The position numbers and the translations under genes were made by a program. A DNA stretch of 64,000 bases from Novosphingobium sp. GTDB taxonomy: Bacteria > Pseudomonadota > Alphaproteobacteria > Sphingomonadales > Sphingomonadaceae. Location: positions 1 to 64,000 of the forward strand of contig NZ_JAIEPN010000051.1 in assembly GCF_019748365.1 (NCBI RefSeq), read 5' to 3'. Shown piece after piece: positions 1 to 9,900 of the stretch (position 1 is the first letter of the stretch; the number at the start of each line of letters is the position of its first letter). The notes below the pieces were generated by a model. That model did not search any database and was not told the DNA's origin. It worked only from the letters and a program-made list of their open reading frames with translations.

Positions 1-1121
1 TAGTTCAGGCTGTGGCGCGGCTCGCGGTCGTTGGCGTAGATCACGTGGCACGAAGCGCAGCCCGAGGAGCGGTAGTCACCCGGCTGGTCATTGGTGCCCA
101 TCTGGAACAGGAACGGGTCGTTGAGGCGCGTCTTGTGGATATTGAGCACCGGGATCGCAACGCGCAGGCCGGTGGCGGGGCCGCGGTTCGATTGCTTGAG
201 ATCCGGACGGCCGGGCTCTTCGAGACGCTGGATCGAACCGGTCGAATTGGGCAGGCCGATTTCGGGGAACTGCGGGTTGATCGTGCGGCCGCCATCCTCG
301 AACACGCGGAAGATGTCGCCCGGCGGGATCGTGTGCCACTTGGGCAGGGGATAGAGGATCGGCAGCGCGCCGCGCGCCTTTTCAGCCGGGGTGACCGTGC
401 CCCACATCGGCTTGCCATCGGGGCCGATCTGCTTCGAGGCAGATTTCAGCAGCGCGGGTTCGCCCTGCCTCGTAAAGCTCTCGCCGAACATGTAGTTTTT
501 GAACGGCACGATGCCGTTGTTATAGGCCGCGCCGCCCCACAGCATCGCGCCCGTCGCCATCAGCGAGCGCTCCGAAGCCTCGATGATGGACATGTGGCAG
601 GCCCCGCAGGAATCGCGCGCGACGCGGTAGTCCGAAGGGTTCACGAAGCGGATGAATTCGGGGCTTTCCCTGGCGAGCAGCGCATAGGAGCGCTTGGGGT
701 TCGCCGAGCTGGGCCAGCTCCATGCGACGGGAAAGCGCGGCAGGACATGCGCGTCCTTCATCGCCGCGACATAGTCCATCGAACCACGCGCCCAGCGCCG
801 GTCCGCCATGATGCGGGTATTGCCGCCATGGCAATCGGCACACGAAAGCACCACGGCGGGGCTGGCGTGCATGGTGCGGTGGTCGCTCGTGGTGTGGCAG
901 CTGACGCAGCCCGCGTTCTGCTTGTCGACATAGGCCCATTGCTCGGCCGCCGTATCGCCCGGCTGGCCGCGCGGCGCGGGCGGGGCGCGGGTGTAGGTGA
1001 TCTTCTGCGCGACTTCCTCGCCCGAGGCCCAGAGCGCGGTCGGCACGCCCAAGGCGCCGATCAGCAGCGCCAGCCAGATCAGCAGAGCCTTTCGGGGCGC
1101 GAAGTGCATGGTCTTGCCCAT
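1..1121 (-). CDS. Multiheme c-type cytochrome, 3' part missing
   Basis: The gene starts with ATG at 1121, sharing one base with the stop of the upstream barrel gene (TGATG), and runs off the left edge after about 373 codons. The N-terminus has a basic stretch and a hydrophobic helix (about residues 10-32), so it is exported to the periplasm or anchored in the inner membrane. Four CxxCH heme-attachment motifs are visible: CVSCH and CADCH near residues 72-98, CGACH near 162 and CASCH near the window edge. Further hemes may lie outside. Histidines between the motifs could be second axial ligands. It is the last visible gene of a four-gene operon with another multiheme cytochrome and an outer-membrane barrel, which suggests electron transfer. 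The substrate or partner cannot be told from the sequence. Confidence 0.85.
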   Translation of the reverse strand, partial: MGKTMHFAPRKALLIWLALLIGALGVPTALWASGEEVAQKITYTRAPPAPRGQPGDTAAEQWAYVDKQNAGCVSCHTTSDHRTMHASPAVVLSCADCHGGNTRIMADRRWARGSMDYVAAMKDAHVLPRFPVAWSWPSSANPKRSYALLARESPEFIRFVNPSDYRVARDSCGACHMSIIEASERSLMATGAMLWGGAAYNNGIVPFKNYMFGESFTRQGEPALLKSASKQIGPDGKPMWGTVTPAEKARGALPILYPLPKWHTIPPGDIFRVFEDGGRTINPQFPEIGLPNSTGSIQRLEEPGRPDLKQSNRGPATGLRVAIPVLNIHKTRLNDPFLFQMGTNDQPGDYRSSGCASCHVIYANDREPRHSLN

Positions 1122-3061
1122 CAGAAAGCCAGCGTCAGGTTGCCGAGCACGGAATAGAACTGCCTGCCGTGGCCGCGCTGGTCGAACAGGTCGCGGAAAC
1201 CCTTGCCCGCCTTCAGCACCGCGCCCGACAGGCGGAAGACCACATTCTGCGCCGCCTTGGGCCGCCAGGTGGTAGCGACCGAAAGATCCCAACCGATCGC
1301 CTTGGGGATCGAGCCCTGGTTGCGCAGTTCCTGCAGCACGGCGGTATTCGCAAACCACAAGTGGTTGGCATTGGCGGTGAGCCGGAACGTGGGGGTGAGA
1401 TCAAGATCGGCGCCCACTCCGGCCAGCGCAGTGCCCGGATTGAGGAAGTTCGACTGCCCCTGCTCCTTCGACGAGCGCAGCGAATTGAGGATGCCGTTGC
1501 GCCCGTTCACGCCGATGACGCGCCCTCCGCCTGCAAAGGGGATCGATTGGCGGATCCAGTAGGAGGTGTCGGCCCCTGCGAACTGCGGGTTCTCGAAAAT
1601 CGCGTCGAAGCCGGTCTCGGTGTTGTCGTAAGGGTCGCTGTCCCCCGTCGCATAGAGCGCGGAGGCGCGGAAGCGGGCCCAGTTGCGATCATAGCTGATC
1701 TCGGCAGCGCCGAAGAAGGAGCGGATCCGCGCCGGTTCACTGGTGAGGAAATTGTTCCGGTCCTTGCCGAACGCGCCATAGAACTGGCCCGTCAGATTGA
1801 GCCGGCCGATATGCCCATCCACCCCGTAGCCCAGATAGAACACGCGGTATGTGCGCGGGCGCAGATCGCCGAGCAGCGCCGGGCGGACCGGGAACCCGTT
1901 GGCATCGGTGGTGATGCGCGTCTCCCGGTTGACGTTGTAGGTCAGCGAAAGCTGGCTGGTCAGGCCGACGAAGGGGAAATCCTGCCGATAGAGATTGGCC
2001 GCGAAGACCCAGTCCTTGCGCAGCGGCGCGGCGATATTGTTGAGCCCGGAATTGGTGTCCTTCTCGATCCGCCAGAAATAGGCGAGATTGAACTGCAGCC
2101 GGTTGTTGTCGCGGTTGCCGAACAGACGCACGCCAAGCTGGTTGTCATTGAACAGGAAGCCGCGGAAATCCGCCTGGAACGGCTGGATGCCGACGCGCAG
2201 CGAGACGAAATCAAAGCGGTTCGTATCGAACTGGCCGAGGTGGTAGTCGATGAAGGCTTCCTGCAGGCCAACGAAGCCGTCGGTGCGCTTGGTGCCCTTC
2301 GAAGGCTCGACAAAAAGCACGCGGCGTTCGGGCACTTGGACGTGGTTGATATTGGCCGCGATTGCCACGCGGTATTCAACGACCGGCGGCTTGAAGGCCG
2401 TTTCGCCCTTGAGCAGCGAAAAGCCGGCGATGAAGGTCTGCGACAGCACGAGGCTGTTGCTGCGGCCGAAGGTATCGTTGGAATCGGGATCGCTCGTCGT
2501 CTGGTTCCCGACGGGAATCGGGAAGCTGCGCGGCTCGACCACGGTATCGGAGACACCGTTGACGACGAAGAACCAGTCGTCGCCCTTGAGGAAACCGGGC
2601 CGCTTCCCCGCCGCGAGCGGACGGTCGCCCTTCAGCGTGCTATGGTGGAAGGGATCGAGCTGCGAATGGCAGACATGGGCGAGGCGCGGGAACAGCGTGT
2701 AGAGCGCGGAGTTGATCTTGCCGGACGCGGTATCCTTCTTCGGGCAGAGCGAAGAGGTGATGCGCCAGCGATCCGGCACGCCGGTATCGACAACAAGGTC
2801 GGACGGGCTGCCCTCGCCGTCCCACTTGTCATAGAAGGCTTCAGGCGGCGGCGCATTGACCGCGCCGGGATTGTCCTGCTCGACCTTGTCCGGCAGCGTC
2901 TTCTGATAACCGGGGCGGCGGCGGCCTTCGAGCAGTGCACCGTCTGCCGTCGTCGGCTCGGCTGCGGGCGCATCGCTTGGCGGCGCAGCGGGCGGTTCAG
3001 CCGTTGCCGCTGGCGCGGCCAGCGCGAGCATGGGAGCAAGGAGGGACGCCAGTGCGCTCAC
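1121..3061 (-). CDS. Outer-membrane beta-barrel protein in cytochrome operon
   Basis: This is a 646-residue protein with a GTG start overlapping the previous stop by four bases (GTGA). An alanine-rich signal sequence is followed by a proline/alanine-rich linker (about residues 18-45) and a long region of alternating polar and aromatic residues typical of beta strands. It ends in phenylalanine (NLTLAF), the usual last residue of an outer-membrane barrel. There is no CxxCH motif, so it does not bind heme c itself. I do not recognise a named family; alginate-export or porin-like folds are possible. Its place between a periplasmic-type multiheme cytochrome gene and an HbpS-like gene, all with overlapping ends, suggests that it is the porin sheath of a porin-cytochrome conduit or a dedicated export channel. 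That role is inference. Confidence 0.75.
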   Translation of the reverse strand: MSALASLLAPMLALAAPAATAEPPAAPPSDAPAAEPTTADGALLEGRRRPGYQKTLPDKVEQDNPGAVNAPPPEAFYDKWDGEGSPSDLVVDTGVPDRWRITSSLCPKKDTASGKINSALYTLFPRLAHVCHSQLDPFHHSTLKGDRPLAAGKRPGFLKGDDWFFVVNGVSDTVVEPRSFPIPVGNQTTSDPDSNDTFGRSNSLVLSQTFIAGFSLLKGETAFKPPVVEYRVAIAANINHVQVPERRVLFVEPSKGTKRTDGFVGLQEAFIDYHLGQFDTNRFDFVSLRVGIQPFQADFRGFLFNDNQLGVRLFGNRDNNRLQFNLAYFWRIEKDTNSGLNNIAAPLRKDWVFAANLYRQDFPFVGLTSQLSLTYNVNRETRITTDANGFPVRPALLGDLRPRTYRVFYLGYGVDGHIGRLNLTGQFYGAFGKDRNNFLTSEPARIRSFFGAAEISYDRNWARFRASALYATGDSDPYDNTETGFDAIFENPQFAGADTSYWIRQSIPFAGGGRVIGVNGRNGILNSLRSSKEQGQSNFLNPGTALAGVGADLDLTPTFRLTANANHLWFANTAVLQELRNQGSIPKAIGWDLSVATTWRPKAAQNVVFRLSGAVLKAGKGFRDLFDQRGHGRQFYSVLGNLTLAF

Positions 3062-4938
3062 AGCCCCTCGCAGACATTCTGCGCTGATGTATCGAGGAAG
3101 GGCGCAAACGGGCAGTTCACATAGCGCAGCCGCACGCCGACACCAACTTTCACCACGATCCGGTCCGACCGCATGGCCTTGGGCGCATTGCCGATGCTGC
3201 CGACCTTTTTGCCGCCGTTGCTGGCGCCGAGGAAGGCGATCATGTCGTCCTGATCGATGCCGTCACCCGAAACGCCGATGGCGCCGACCAGCGTGCTGCC
3301 GCGGTAGATCGGCACCGCACCCGGGAAGATCTGGATTCCATTGGCGAGGCGCTGCTGGCCGCTGGGCGCGCGCGGGACATTGGTGCAGCGGTCCGCGCCA
3401 AGCGTTCTGGCGATCAGCGCGGTCTGGAGCCCGGTGGCAAAGGGGCTGAAGCTGGCGATCGGCAGCGAGAGCGGACCGTTCGGGCGGCCGACTTCGCCAT
3501 CGGGGAAATAGGGCCGCGCGAGCAGGCCGACGGCGCGGTTGGAGAATGCGGACTTGCCGGTGAGCGCTGCGGTGTCGGCAAGGAAGCTGCGCGTCGCCGC
3601 GACGGTGGGCGCGACACCGGGATCGGGATCGGCGAAGAGCAGCGCGCCTGCCCTGGGGTTCGAGAAGAACGCCGCCGTGCGCGCCTTCTGCAGCGAGACA
3701 TCGGTGCCGAAGATCGGCGCATCGGGGCTGCGCACCAGCCCGAGCGGCGTGCCCCAGGTATCGACCACCGATATCGAGACTTGCGCCGGCGAATCCAGCG
3801 GGCGGCGGATCTGCGCGCGGGCCCGGCTCATGACCTTGAAGGCTTCCTCCAGCACCGCGCGGACTTCGGCCGGGCTGAGCGCGGTGCCGACTTCGGCCGC
3901 ATCCGTGCCGCCGCGGATCGGAAAGCGGTTCACGCCGTTGCCGTCGCTGAGGATGAAGGCCTCGCGATTGCTGAACTCGGCTGCCGTGGCAAGGCGGATG
4001 CCGCTGCGTTCGGTGCCATAGGCGACGCCGGGGAGGATGGCAGTGCCGGCGTAGAAGCCCGCAACCGCAATGAGCGCCCCGGCCCCGGTGCCCAGCGCGG
4101 CAAAGCTGGATTGCAGCGGGTGGAGCTGGCTTGCCATGGCATCGGAGAAGCGCAACGTGGTGCCATCGACCGGGATGCGGTCCGCGCGGATCGTGATCGG
4201 CGGCGCGAAGCCCTGCAGGCCGGCAAGCGCAAGGACCTCGTCGAGATCCTTGTCGAAATCGAGCACATTGGGATCGAAGCCGTAGATCCCGTCCGCCATC
4301 ACGCCGATCCCGCCGACAACCACGCCGCGCTTGTAGAGCGGCAGCCCGCCCGGATCAGCCGCGAGGCCGAGCGGGGAACGCTTGGGGCCGATCATCGCCG
4401 TTGCTACCGCCGCATTGCCGGGAAAGCGCGTGTTGAGATCAGAACAGGGCAACTGGCTGAACTGCACGCCGAACAGCGGCCCGGATTCCAGCCCCGGCGT
4501 GCTTGGCGCGGGCGGGAAATGCGGCTGGACGATCATCGAGGCCGTCCGCGTCGAGAACGCATTGCCGCTCGAGGAGAGATAGGCAGCCGTGATGGCCTTG
4601 GCGATGGCGCCGAGCTCGGAAGGGAACACACTGGTGGGCAGCTGGGTGCGCGCGGTGATGCGCATCTGCGTAGCGGCACCGGTCATGCGATAGACCGCCA
4701 GCACGTTGCCCACCCGGTCGACCACCGCGATCGTCGCCTTCGCGCCGCGCGCCCTGGCCTCACCGACCGCCTGCGCGATGACTTTCTGGACGTCGGCGAT
4801 CGTCAGCGCTTCCAGCGGCGGTGCGGTGTAGACGGCCGCCGAGGCATTGCTGGCGGCGATCGGGGCGAACCCCGAAAGCACGAGGCCAACCAGCGCGAAC
4901 CAGGCCGCCAGATGTCCGGGCAGTTTGCGAAGGGCCAT
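3058..4938 (-). CDS. Exported protein with two HbpS/GlcG-like (DUF336) domains
   Basis: A 626-residue protein with an N-terminal signal sequence ending near an Ala-rich segment (about residue 34). Two copies of the HbpS/GlcG fold signature are readable. The first begins LTIADVQKVIAQAVGEAR followed by IAVVDRVGNVLAV (about residues 45-85). The second begins with SPAEVRAVLEEAFKVMSRA followed by ISVVDTWGTPLGL in the second half. Each is followed by a GxxPxYRGxxLVGAIGVSGDG-type segment, here GGLPLYKRGVVVGGIGVMADG and GAVPIYRGSTLVGAIGVSG. Members of the family bind heme or act as redox-sensing or accessory proteins. The tandem form is unusual in length. The start codon overlaps the upstream cytochrome stop (TGATG), so the two are translationally coupled. 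A role in heme handling or electron transfer is inferred from context. Confidence 0.8.
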   Translation of the reverse strand: MALRKLPGHLAAWFALVGLVLSGFAPIAASNASAAVYTAPPLEALTIADVQKVIAQAVGEARARGAKATIAVVDRVGNVLAVYRMTGAATQMRITARTQLPTSVFPSELGAIAKAITAAYLSSSGNAFSTRTASMIVQPHFPPAPSTPGLESGPLFGVQFSQLPCSDLNTRFPGNAAVATAMIGPKRSPLGLAADPGGLPLYKRGVVVGGIGVMADGIYGFDPNVLDFDKDLDEVLALAGLQGFAPPITIRADRIPVDGTTLRFSDAMASQLHPLQSSFAALGTGAGALIAVAGFYAGTAILPGVAYGTERSGIRLATAAEFSNREAFILSDGNGVNRFPIRGGTDAAEVGTALSPAEVRAVLEEAFKVMSRARAQIRRPLDSPAQVSISVVDTWGTPLGLVRSPDAPIFGTDVSLQKARTAAFFSNPRAGALLFADPDPGVAPTVAATRSFLADTAALTGKSAFSNRAVGLLARPYFPDGEVGRPNGPLSLPIASFSPFATGLQTALIARTLGADRCTNVPRAPSGQQRLANGIQIFPGAVPIYRGSTLVGAIGVSGDGIDQDDMIAFLGASNGGKKVGSIGNAPKAMRSDRIVVKVGVGVRLRYVNCPFAPFLDTSAQNVCEGL

Positions 4939-6377
4939 CAGCGTAGACTCCGGATTGAACGGACCGCGCTGCCCAGTGCGCGGCGAAAGGCAATCGGCTG
5001 GAACCCGTTGGGATCGCGCACCGCAGCATAGGCCTGGTTGATCTGGAGGCGCAGATTGCCCGCGCTGCCCGCTGTCACCATGCCGGCGTTGACCATGCCG
5101 TTCAGCAAGGTGTCGAGCGCCATGACCGACTGGACCGAGCCTTCATAGTCGGTGAAGCGCTCGGCAATCGCGTCGCTGGCGATGGTGTCGATCACCGTGA
5201 AGGCCTGATCGCGGCTGAAGGCGGTCGCCGCAAAGCGCGCGGAGAGCGCTTCGGCGGCCTGCCGCAGCGCCTGCGCCGCCGCCACCGTCTCGCTGCGGCC
5301 CACGCCCATCGCGCGGTGGAATGCCTTGGCGCGCGCATCGAATGTCGCAGCTTCGGCCGGGGCGACGACGCGCGCGGCGGCGAGCAGAAGGATCATGTTC
5401 TCATCGTTGTACGGCGGCATCCCGGCATGGATCGGGCGGCCCGGATTGGGCACCGCGCTGACGTTCGCCTCATCGCTGTCGTAGATGCGGCGATGGCAGG
5501 AATGGCAATCGTAGAAGGTGAACTCGGGAAACACGCCGTCGCTGGCCTTGGCCGGCTGCAGATAGAGCGAGAGCCCGCGCGCGACGGCCTCGGCCTGCCC
5601 GATCGCCCACATCTGCATCGAATTGGTCTTGTGGCCCTTGCGCGCGATGTAGTCGGCATCCTCGTCGTGGTGCTGCTGCAGGGTGCTGAACAGGTCCATC
5701 TCGAACGAGATGCGTGGGTGGCCCGCCGCCATGATGCGATGCGCGATGAACTGGCCCGGTCCATCGCCCGAGAGGTGGCAATCGAGGCAGACCCCGGCGC
5801 GCACGCGCGGGACAGTGAGATCGGTCATCCCTTGCGCCACATTGCGCGCATGGCTGGTGCCGACAGTGTAGTGGGTGGCGAGCCAGCCGCCGCCGGGTCC
5901 GGCACCGGAATTGCCGTGGCAGGCCTCGCAATCAACGCCGTCCGCGAGCCTTGCCGCACCCTGCGAGGCATGGCAGCCGGCGCATTCACGCACGAGCCCG
6001 GCGCTGTCCAGCCCGAGCCTGCGGGCTATCGCGGCCCCGCGCGGTTCGCCGATCACGCGCCAGGCGCGGCTGTGCGCCCCGGTGGGAGAGCTTTCTTCCT
6101 GCCAGCGCAGCAGTTCATCCTGACGGATCGGCGTTCCGCTGGCGACGCTGCGGCCATGGCAGGTCGAGCCGGCACAGCTGGCGACGCCCATGTGTGCGCG
6201 CTGGGCAGCATTGTCCGCAGAAGATTGCGCCTTGAGCGGTGCGGGACGCAGGGCGAACGCTGCGGCAAGTGCAAGCACCGCGAGCGCCAGACACGCAAGG
6301 GCGGCGATGAGCGGTCCTCTGGCCCCGCCGCGAAGGGCAGCCTCAAACGACCGCGCCAGTGTCGAAATGCCCCGCAT
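4938..6377 (-). CDS. Pentaheme cytochrome c, cytochrome c554-like
   Basis: The 479-residue protein has an N-terminal membrane helix or uncleaved signal (about residues 22-44) and five heme-binding motifs. One is an unusual CX4CH (CAGSTCH, 68-74). The other four are normal CxxCH: CAGCH (132-136), CEACH (150-154), CLDCH (197-201) and CHSCH (291-295). Histidines such as THYTVGTSHARN and QQHHDED may complete bis-His ligation. The C-terminal third has no heme motif and looks helical. The CX4CH-first arrangement and the EE...W...HSRAW spacing resemble the cytochrome c554 domain. It is the first gene of the operon, which continues with the HbpS-like protein, the barrel and the second multiheme cytochrome without gaps. 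It could feed electrons from the inner membrane or quinone pool outward, or take part in oxidation of an unknown substrate. Confidence 0.87.
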   Translation of the reverse strand: MRGISTLARSFEAALRGGARGPLIAALACLALAVLALAAAFALRPAPLKAQSSADNAAQRAHMGVASCAGSTCHGRSVASGTPIRQDELLRWQEESSPTGAHSRAWRVIGEPRGAAIARRLGLDSAGLVRECAGCHASQGAARLADGVDCEACHGNSGAGPGGGWLATHYTVGTSHARNVAQGMTDLTVPRVRAGVCLDCHLSGDGPGQFIAHRIMAAGHPRISFEMDLFSTLQQHHDEDADYIARKGHKTNSMQMWAIGQAEAVARGLSLYLQPAKASDGVFPEFTFYDCHSCHRRIYDSDEANVSAVPNPGRPIHAGMPPYNDENMILLLAAARVVAPAEAATFDARAKAFHRAMGVGRSETVAAAQALRQAAEALSARFAATAFSRDQAFTVIDTIASDAIAERFTDYEGSVQSVMALDTLLNGMVNAGMVTAGSAGNLRLQINQAYAAVRDPNGFQPIAFRRALGSAVRSIRSLR

Positions 6378-6547
6378 TGCCCCTCGTTCCCAACGGCAGC
6401 GCCGAGTGCGGAGGAACCTTTGCGGGCCTCACCGCGCGCAGGACGCGACCCAACAGGACGACCCCTTGATGGGTGGTTACGCCAGACAGTGCGTGCCATT
6501 CAAGCGTGGATTTGTACCGAACTCGACCGTCGCCGCGCGCCCTGCGC

Positions 6548-7984
6548 TCAGACCCGCCGGATCACCAGATTGCGGATCTCGCTCATGTCCTCCATCGCAA
6601 AGCGCACGCCCTCGCGGCCAAGCCCGGAATCCTTGACCCCGCCATAGGGCATGTTGTCGACGCGGTAGCTTGAGACATCATTGACGACGACACCGCCGAC
6701 CTCCAGCTGGTCCCAGGCCTCAAGCACCTTGTGAATATCGCGCGTGAAGATCCCGGCCTGCAAACCGAATTTGCTGTCGTTGACTTCCTCCAGCGCCGCG
6801 TCCCAGTCGCTGAATTTCGAGAGGATGACGACCGGGCCGAAAGCTTCCTCGGTATAGACGTCCATGTCGCGGCTGCAGCCTTCGAGCAAGGTTGCCTCCA
6901 GCATCGCCCCGCTGCAACCGCCGCCCGCCAGCAGCGTTGCGCCGCCTGCGATGGCCGCGTCGATCCAGCCCTTGAGGCGCTGGGCTTCCTTGGCGGAGAT
7001 CATCGGGCCGATAAAGGTATCGCGCGCCTTGGGATCGCCCGAGATCAGCGTCTTGACCTTGGCCGCCAGCATGTCGCGGAAACGGTCGTAGATGCTTTCG
7101 TGAATGATCACGCGCTGCACGTGAATGCAGGACTGGCCCGACTGGTAATACCCGCCGAACACGATGCGCGCGAGCGCATGATCGAGATCGGCATCGGCAT
7201 CGACGATCACCGCCGCATTGCCGCCGAGTTCGAGCACGACCTTCTTCTTGCCCGCCTTGGCCTTGAGGTCCCAACCCACACCGGGCGAGCCGGTGAAGGA
7301 AAGCAGCTTCAGGCGCTCGTCGGTGGTGAAGAGATCGGCCCCGTCGCGGCTGGCGGGCAGGATCGAGAACGCGCCTTCGGGGAGCACGTCGCATTCCGCG
7401 AGCACCTCGCCCATGATGATCGCGCCCAGCGGGGTGAGGCTGGCAGGCTTCATCACGAAGGGGCAGCCCATGGCAATGGCAGGCGCGATCTTGTGAGCGG
7501 CGAGGTTCAGCGGGAAGTTGAACGGCGAGATGAAGCTGCACGGACCGATGGGAACGCGCTTCCACATCCCCATGTAACCCTTTGCGCGCGCAGAGATATC
7601 GAGCGGCTGGACTTCGCCGTAATTGCGCGTCGCTTCCTCGCTGGCGATGCGGAACGTATCGATCAGGCGGGTGACCTCGCCTTCCGCATCCGCGATCGGC
7701 TTTCCGGCCTCAACGCAGAGCGCATAGGCGAGCTCGTCAAACCTTTCGATGAAGCGGCGCACGCAGTGGGCCAGCACATCGCGCTTCTCGTAGCTTGCCA
7801 GCCGCGCCATCGGCTCCGCCGCACGGACGGCGCCGGCAATGGCGGCGTCGATCACATCGGGTGTGGCGAGCGCGGTGCGGAAGGCGATCTCGCCGGTGAA
7901 CTTGTCGGTCACCGCAAGATCGGTGTTGGGCTGCACCGCCTTGTTGTTGAGATAGAGCGGGTAGACGTCTTTGAGCTTGGTCAT
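6548..7984 (-). CDS. NAD(P)-dependent aldehyde dehydrogenase family protein
   Basis: A 478-residue aldehyde dehydrogenase that oxidises an aldehyde to an acid or acyl-CoA with NAD(P). The signature features are the substrate-channel stretch PFNFPLNLAAHKIAPAIAMG, the cofactor loop FTGSPGVGW, the general-base segment LELGGNAAV and the catalytic cysteine in SGQSCIHVQR. I chose the ATG at 7984 (MTKLKDVYPLYLN) because the open frame upstream only translates an intergenic repeat. The GGGGGAG ribosome site comes from the G-rich edge of that repeat. The upstream neighbour on the same strand is the acetolactate-synthase-like gene, 109 bp away with the repeat in between. The two may form a transcription unit, with the ThDP enzyme making or consuming an aldehyde or ketoacid. 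The substrate is unknown. Confidence 0.88.
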   Translation of the reverse strand: MTKLKDVYPLYLNNKAVQPNTDLAVTDKFTGEIAFRTALATPDVIDAAIAGAVRAAEPMARLASYEKRDVLAHCVRRFIERFDELAYALCVEAGKPIADAEGEVTRLIDTFRIASEEATRNYGEVQPLDISARAKGYMGMWKRVPIGPCSFISPFNFPLNLAAHKIAPAIAMGCPFVMKPASLTPLGAIIMGEVLAECDVLPEGAFSILPASRDGADLFTTDERLKLLSFTGSPGVGWDLKAKAGKKKVVLELGGNAAVIVDADADLDHALARIVFGGYYQSGQSCIHVQRVIIHESIYDRFRDMLAAKVKTLISGDPKARDTFIGPMISAKEAQRLKGWIDAAIAGGATLLAGGGCSGAMLEATLLEGCSRDMDVYTEEAFGPVVILSKFSDWDAALEEVNDSKFGLQAGIFTRDIHKVLEAWDQLEVGGVVVNDVSSYRVDNMPYGGVKDSGLGREGVRFAMEDMSEIRNLVIRRV

Positions 7985-7990
7985 GGCGTA

Positions 7991-8082
7991 CTCCCCCCTC
8001 CCGCCTGCGGGAGGGGTCGGGGGTGGGCTTTGGAGCAGGCCTTGCTGGCCCACCCCTGCCCCCTCCCGCAAGCGGGAGGGGA
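7991..8082. repeat. REP-like palindromic repeat pair, family 1 copy 1
   Basis: Two inverted copies of a short palindrome (CCCTCCCGC-NN-GCGGGAGGG), each with a G-rich tail ending in GGGGTGGGC, are separated by about 20 bp. Further copies of this element lie at 33933, 42273, 50636 and 54066. The pair can fold into a long hairpin and sits between the ThDP enzyme gene and the aldehyde dehydrogenase gene. Confidence 0.85.
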
Positions 8083-8093
8083 ACACGCTAGTC

Positions 8094-9755
<1,662 letters not shown>

Positions 9756-9900
9756 GTATTCGCTCCCCAGCGGGAGCCCGCAGCCGCGCCTCCCTCAGCC
9801 CAGTACGGTCGCGACCAACCGGTGGTTACAGCATGCCGCTGCACCCCCGGTGCCAAGGGGTAACAAAGGCACGCGCGCGAGTCACGCCTCGCGCGCCACT

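Noticed and set aside
1169..3124. 651-residue plus-strand open frame across the barrel gene
   Set aside because: It is the antisense of a clear outer-membrane protein gene in an overlapping operon. Its sequence is Arg/Glu-rich and domain-free, as expected for a GC-rich shadow.
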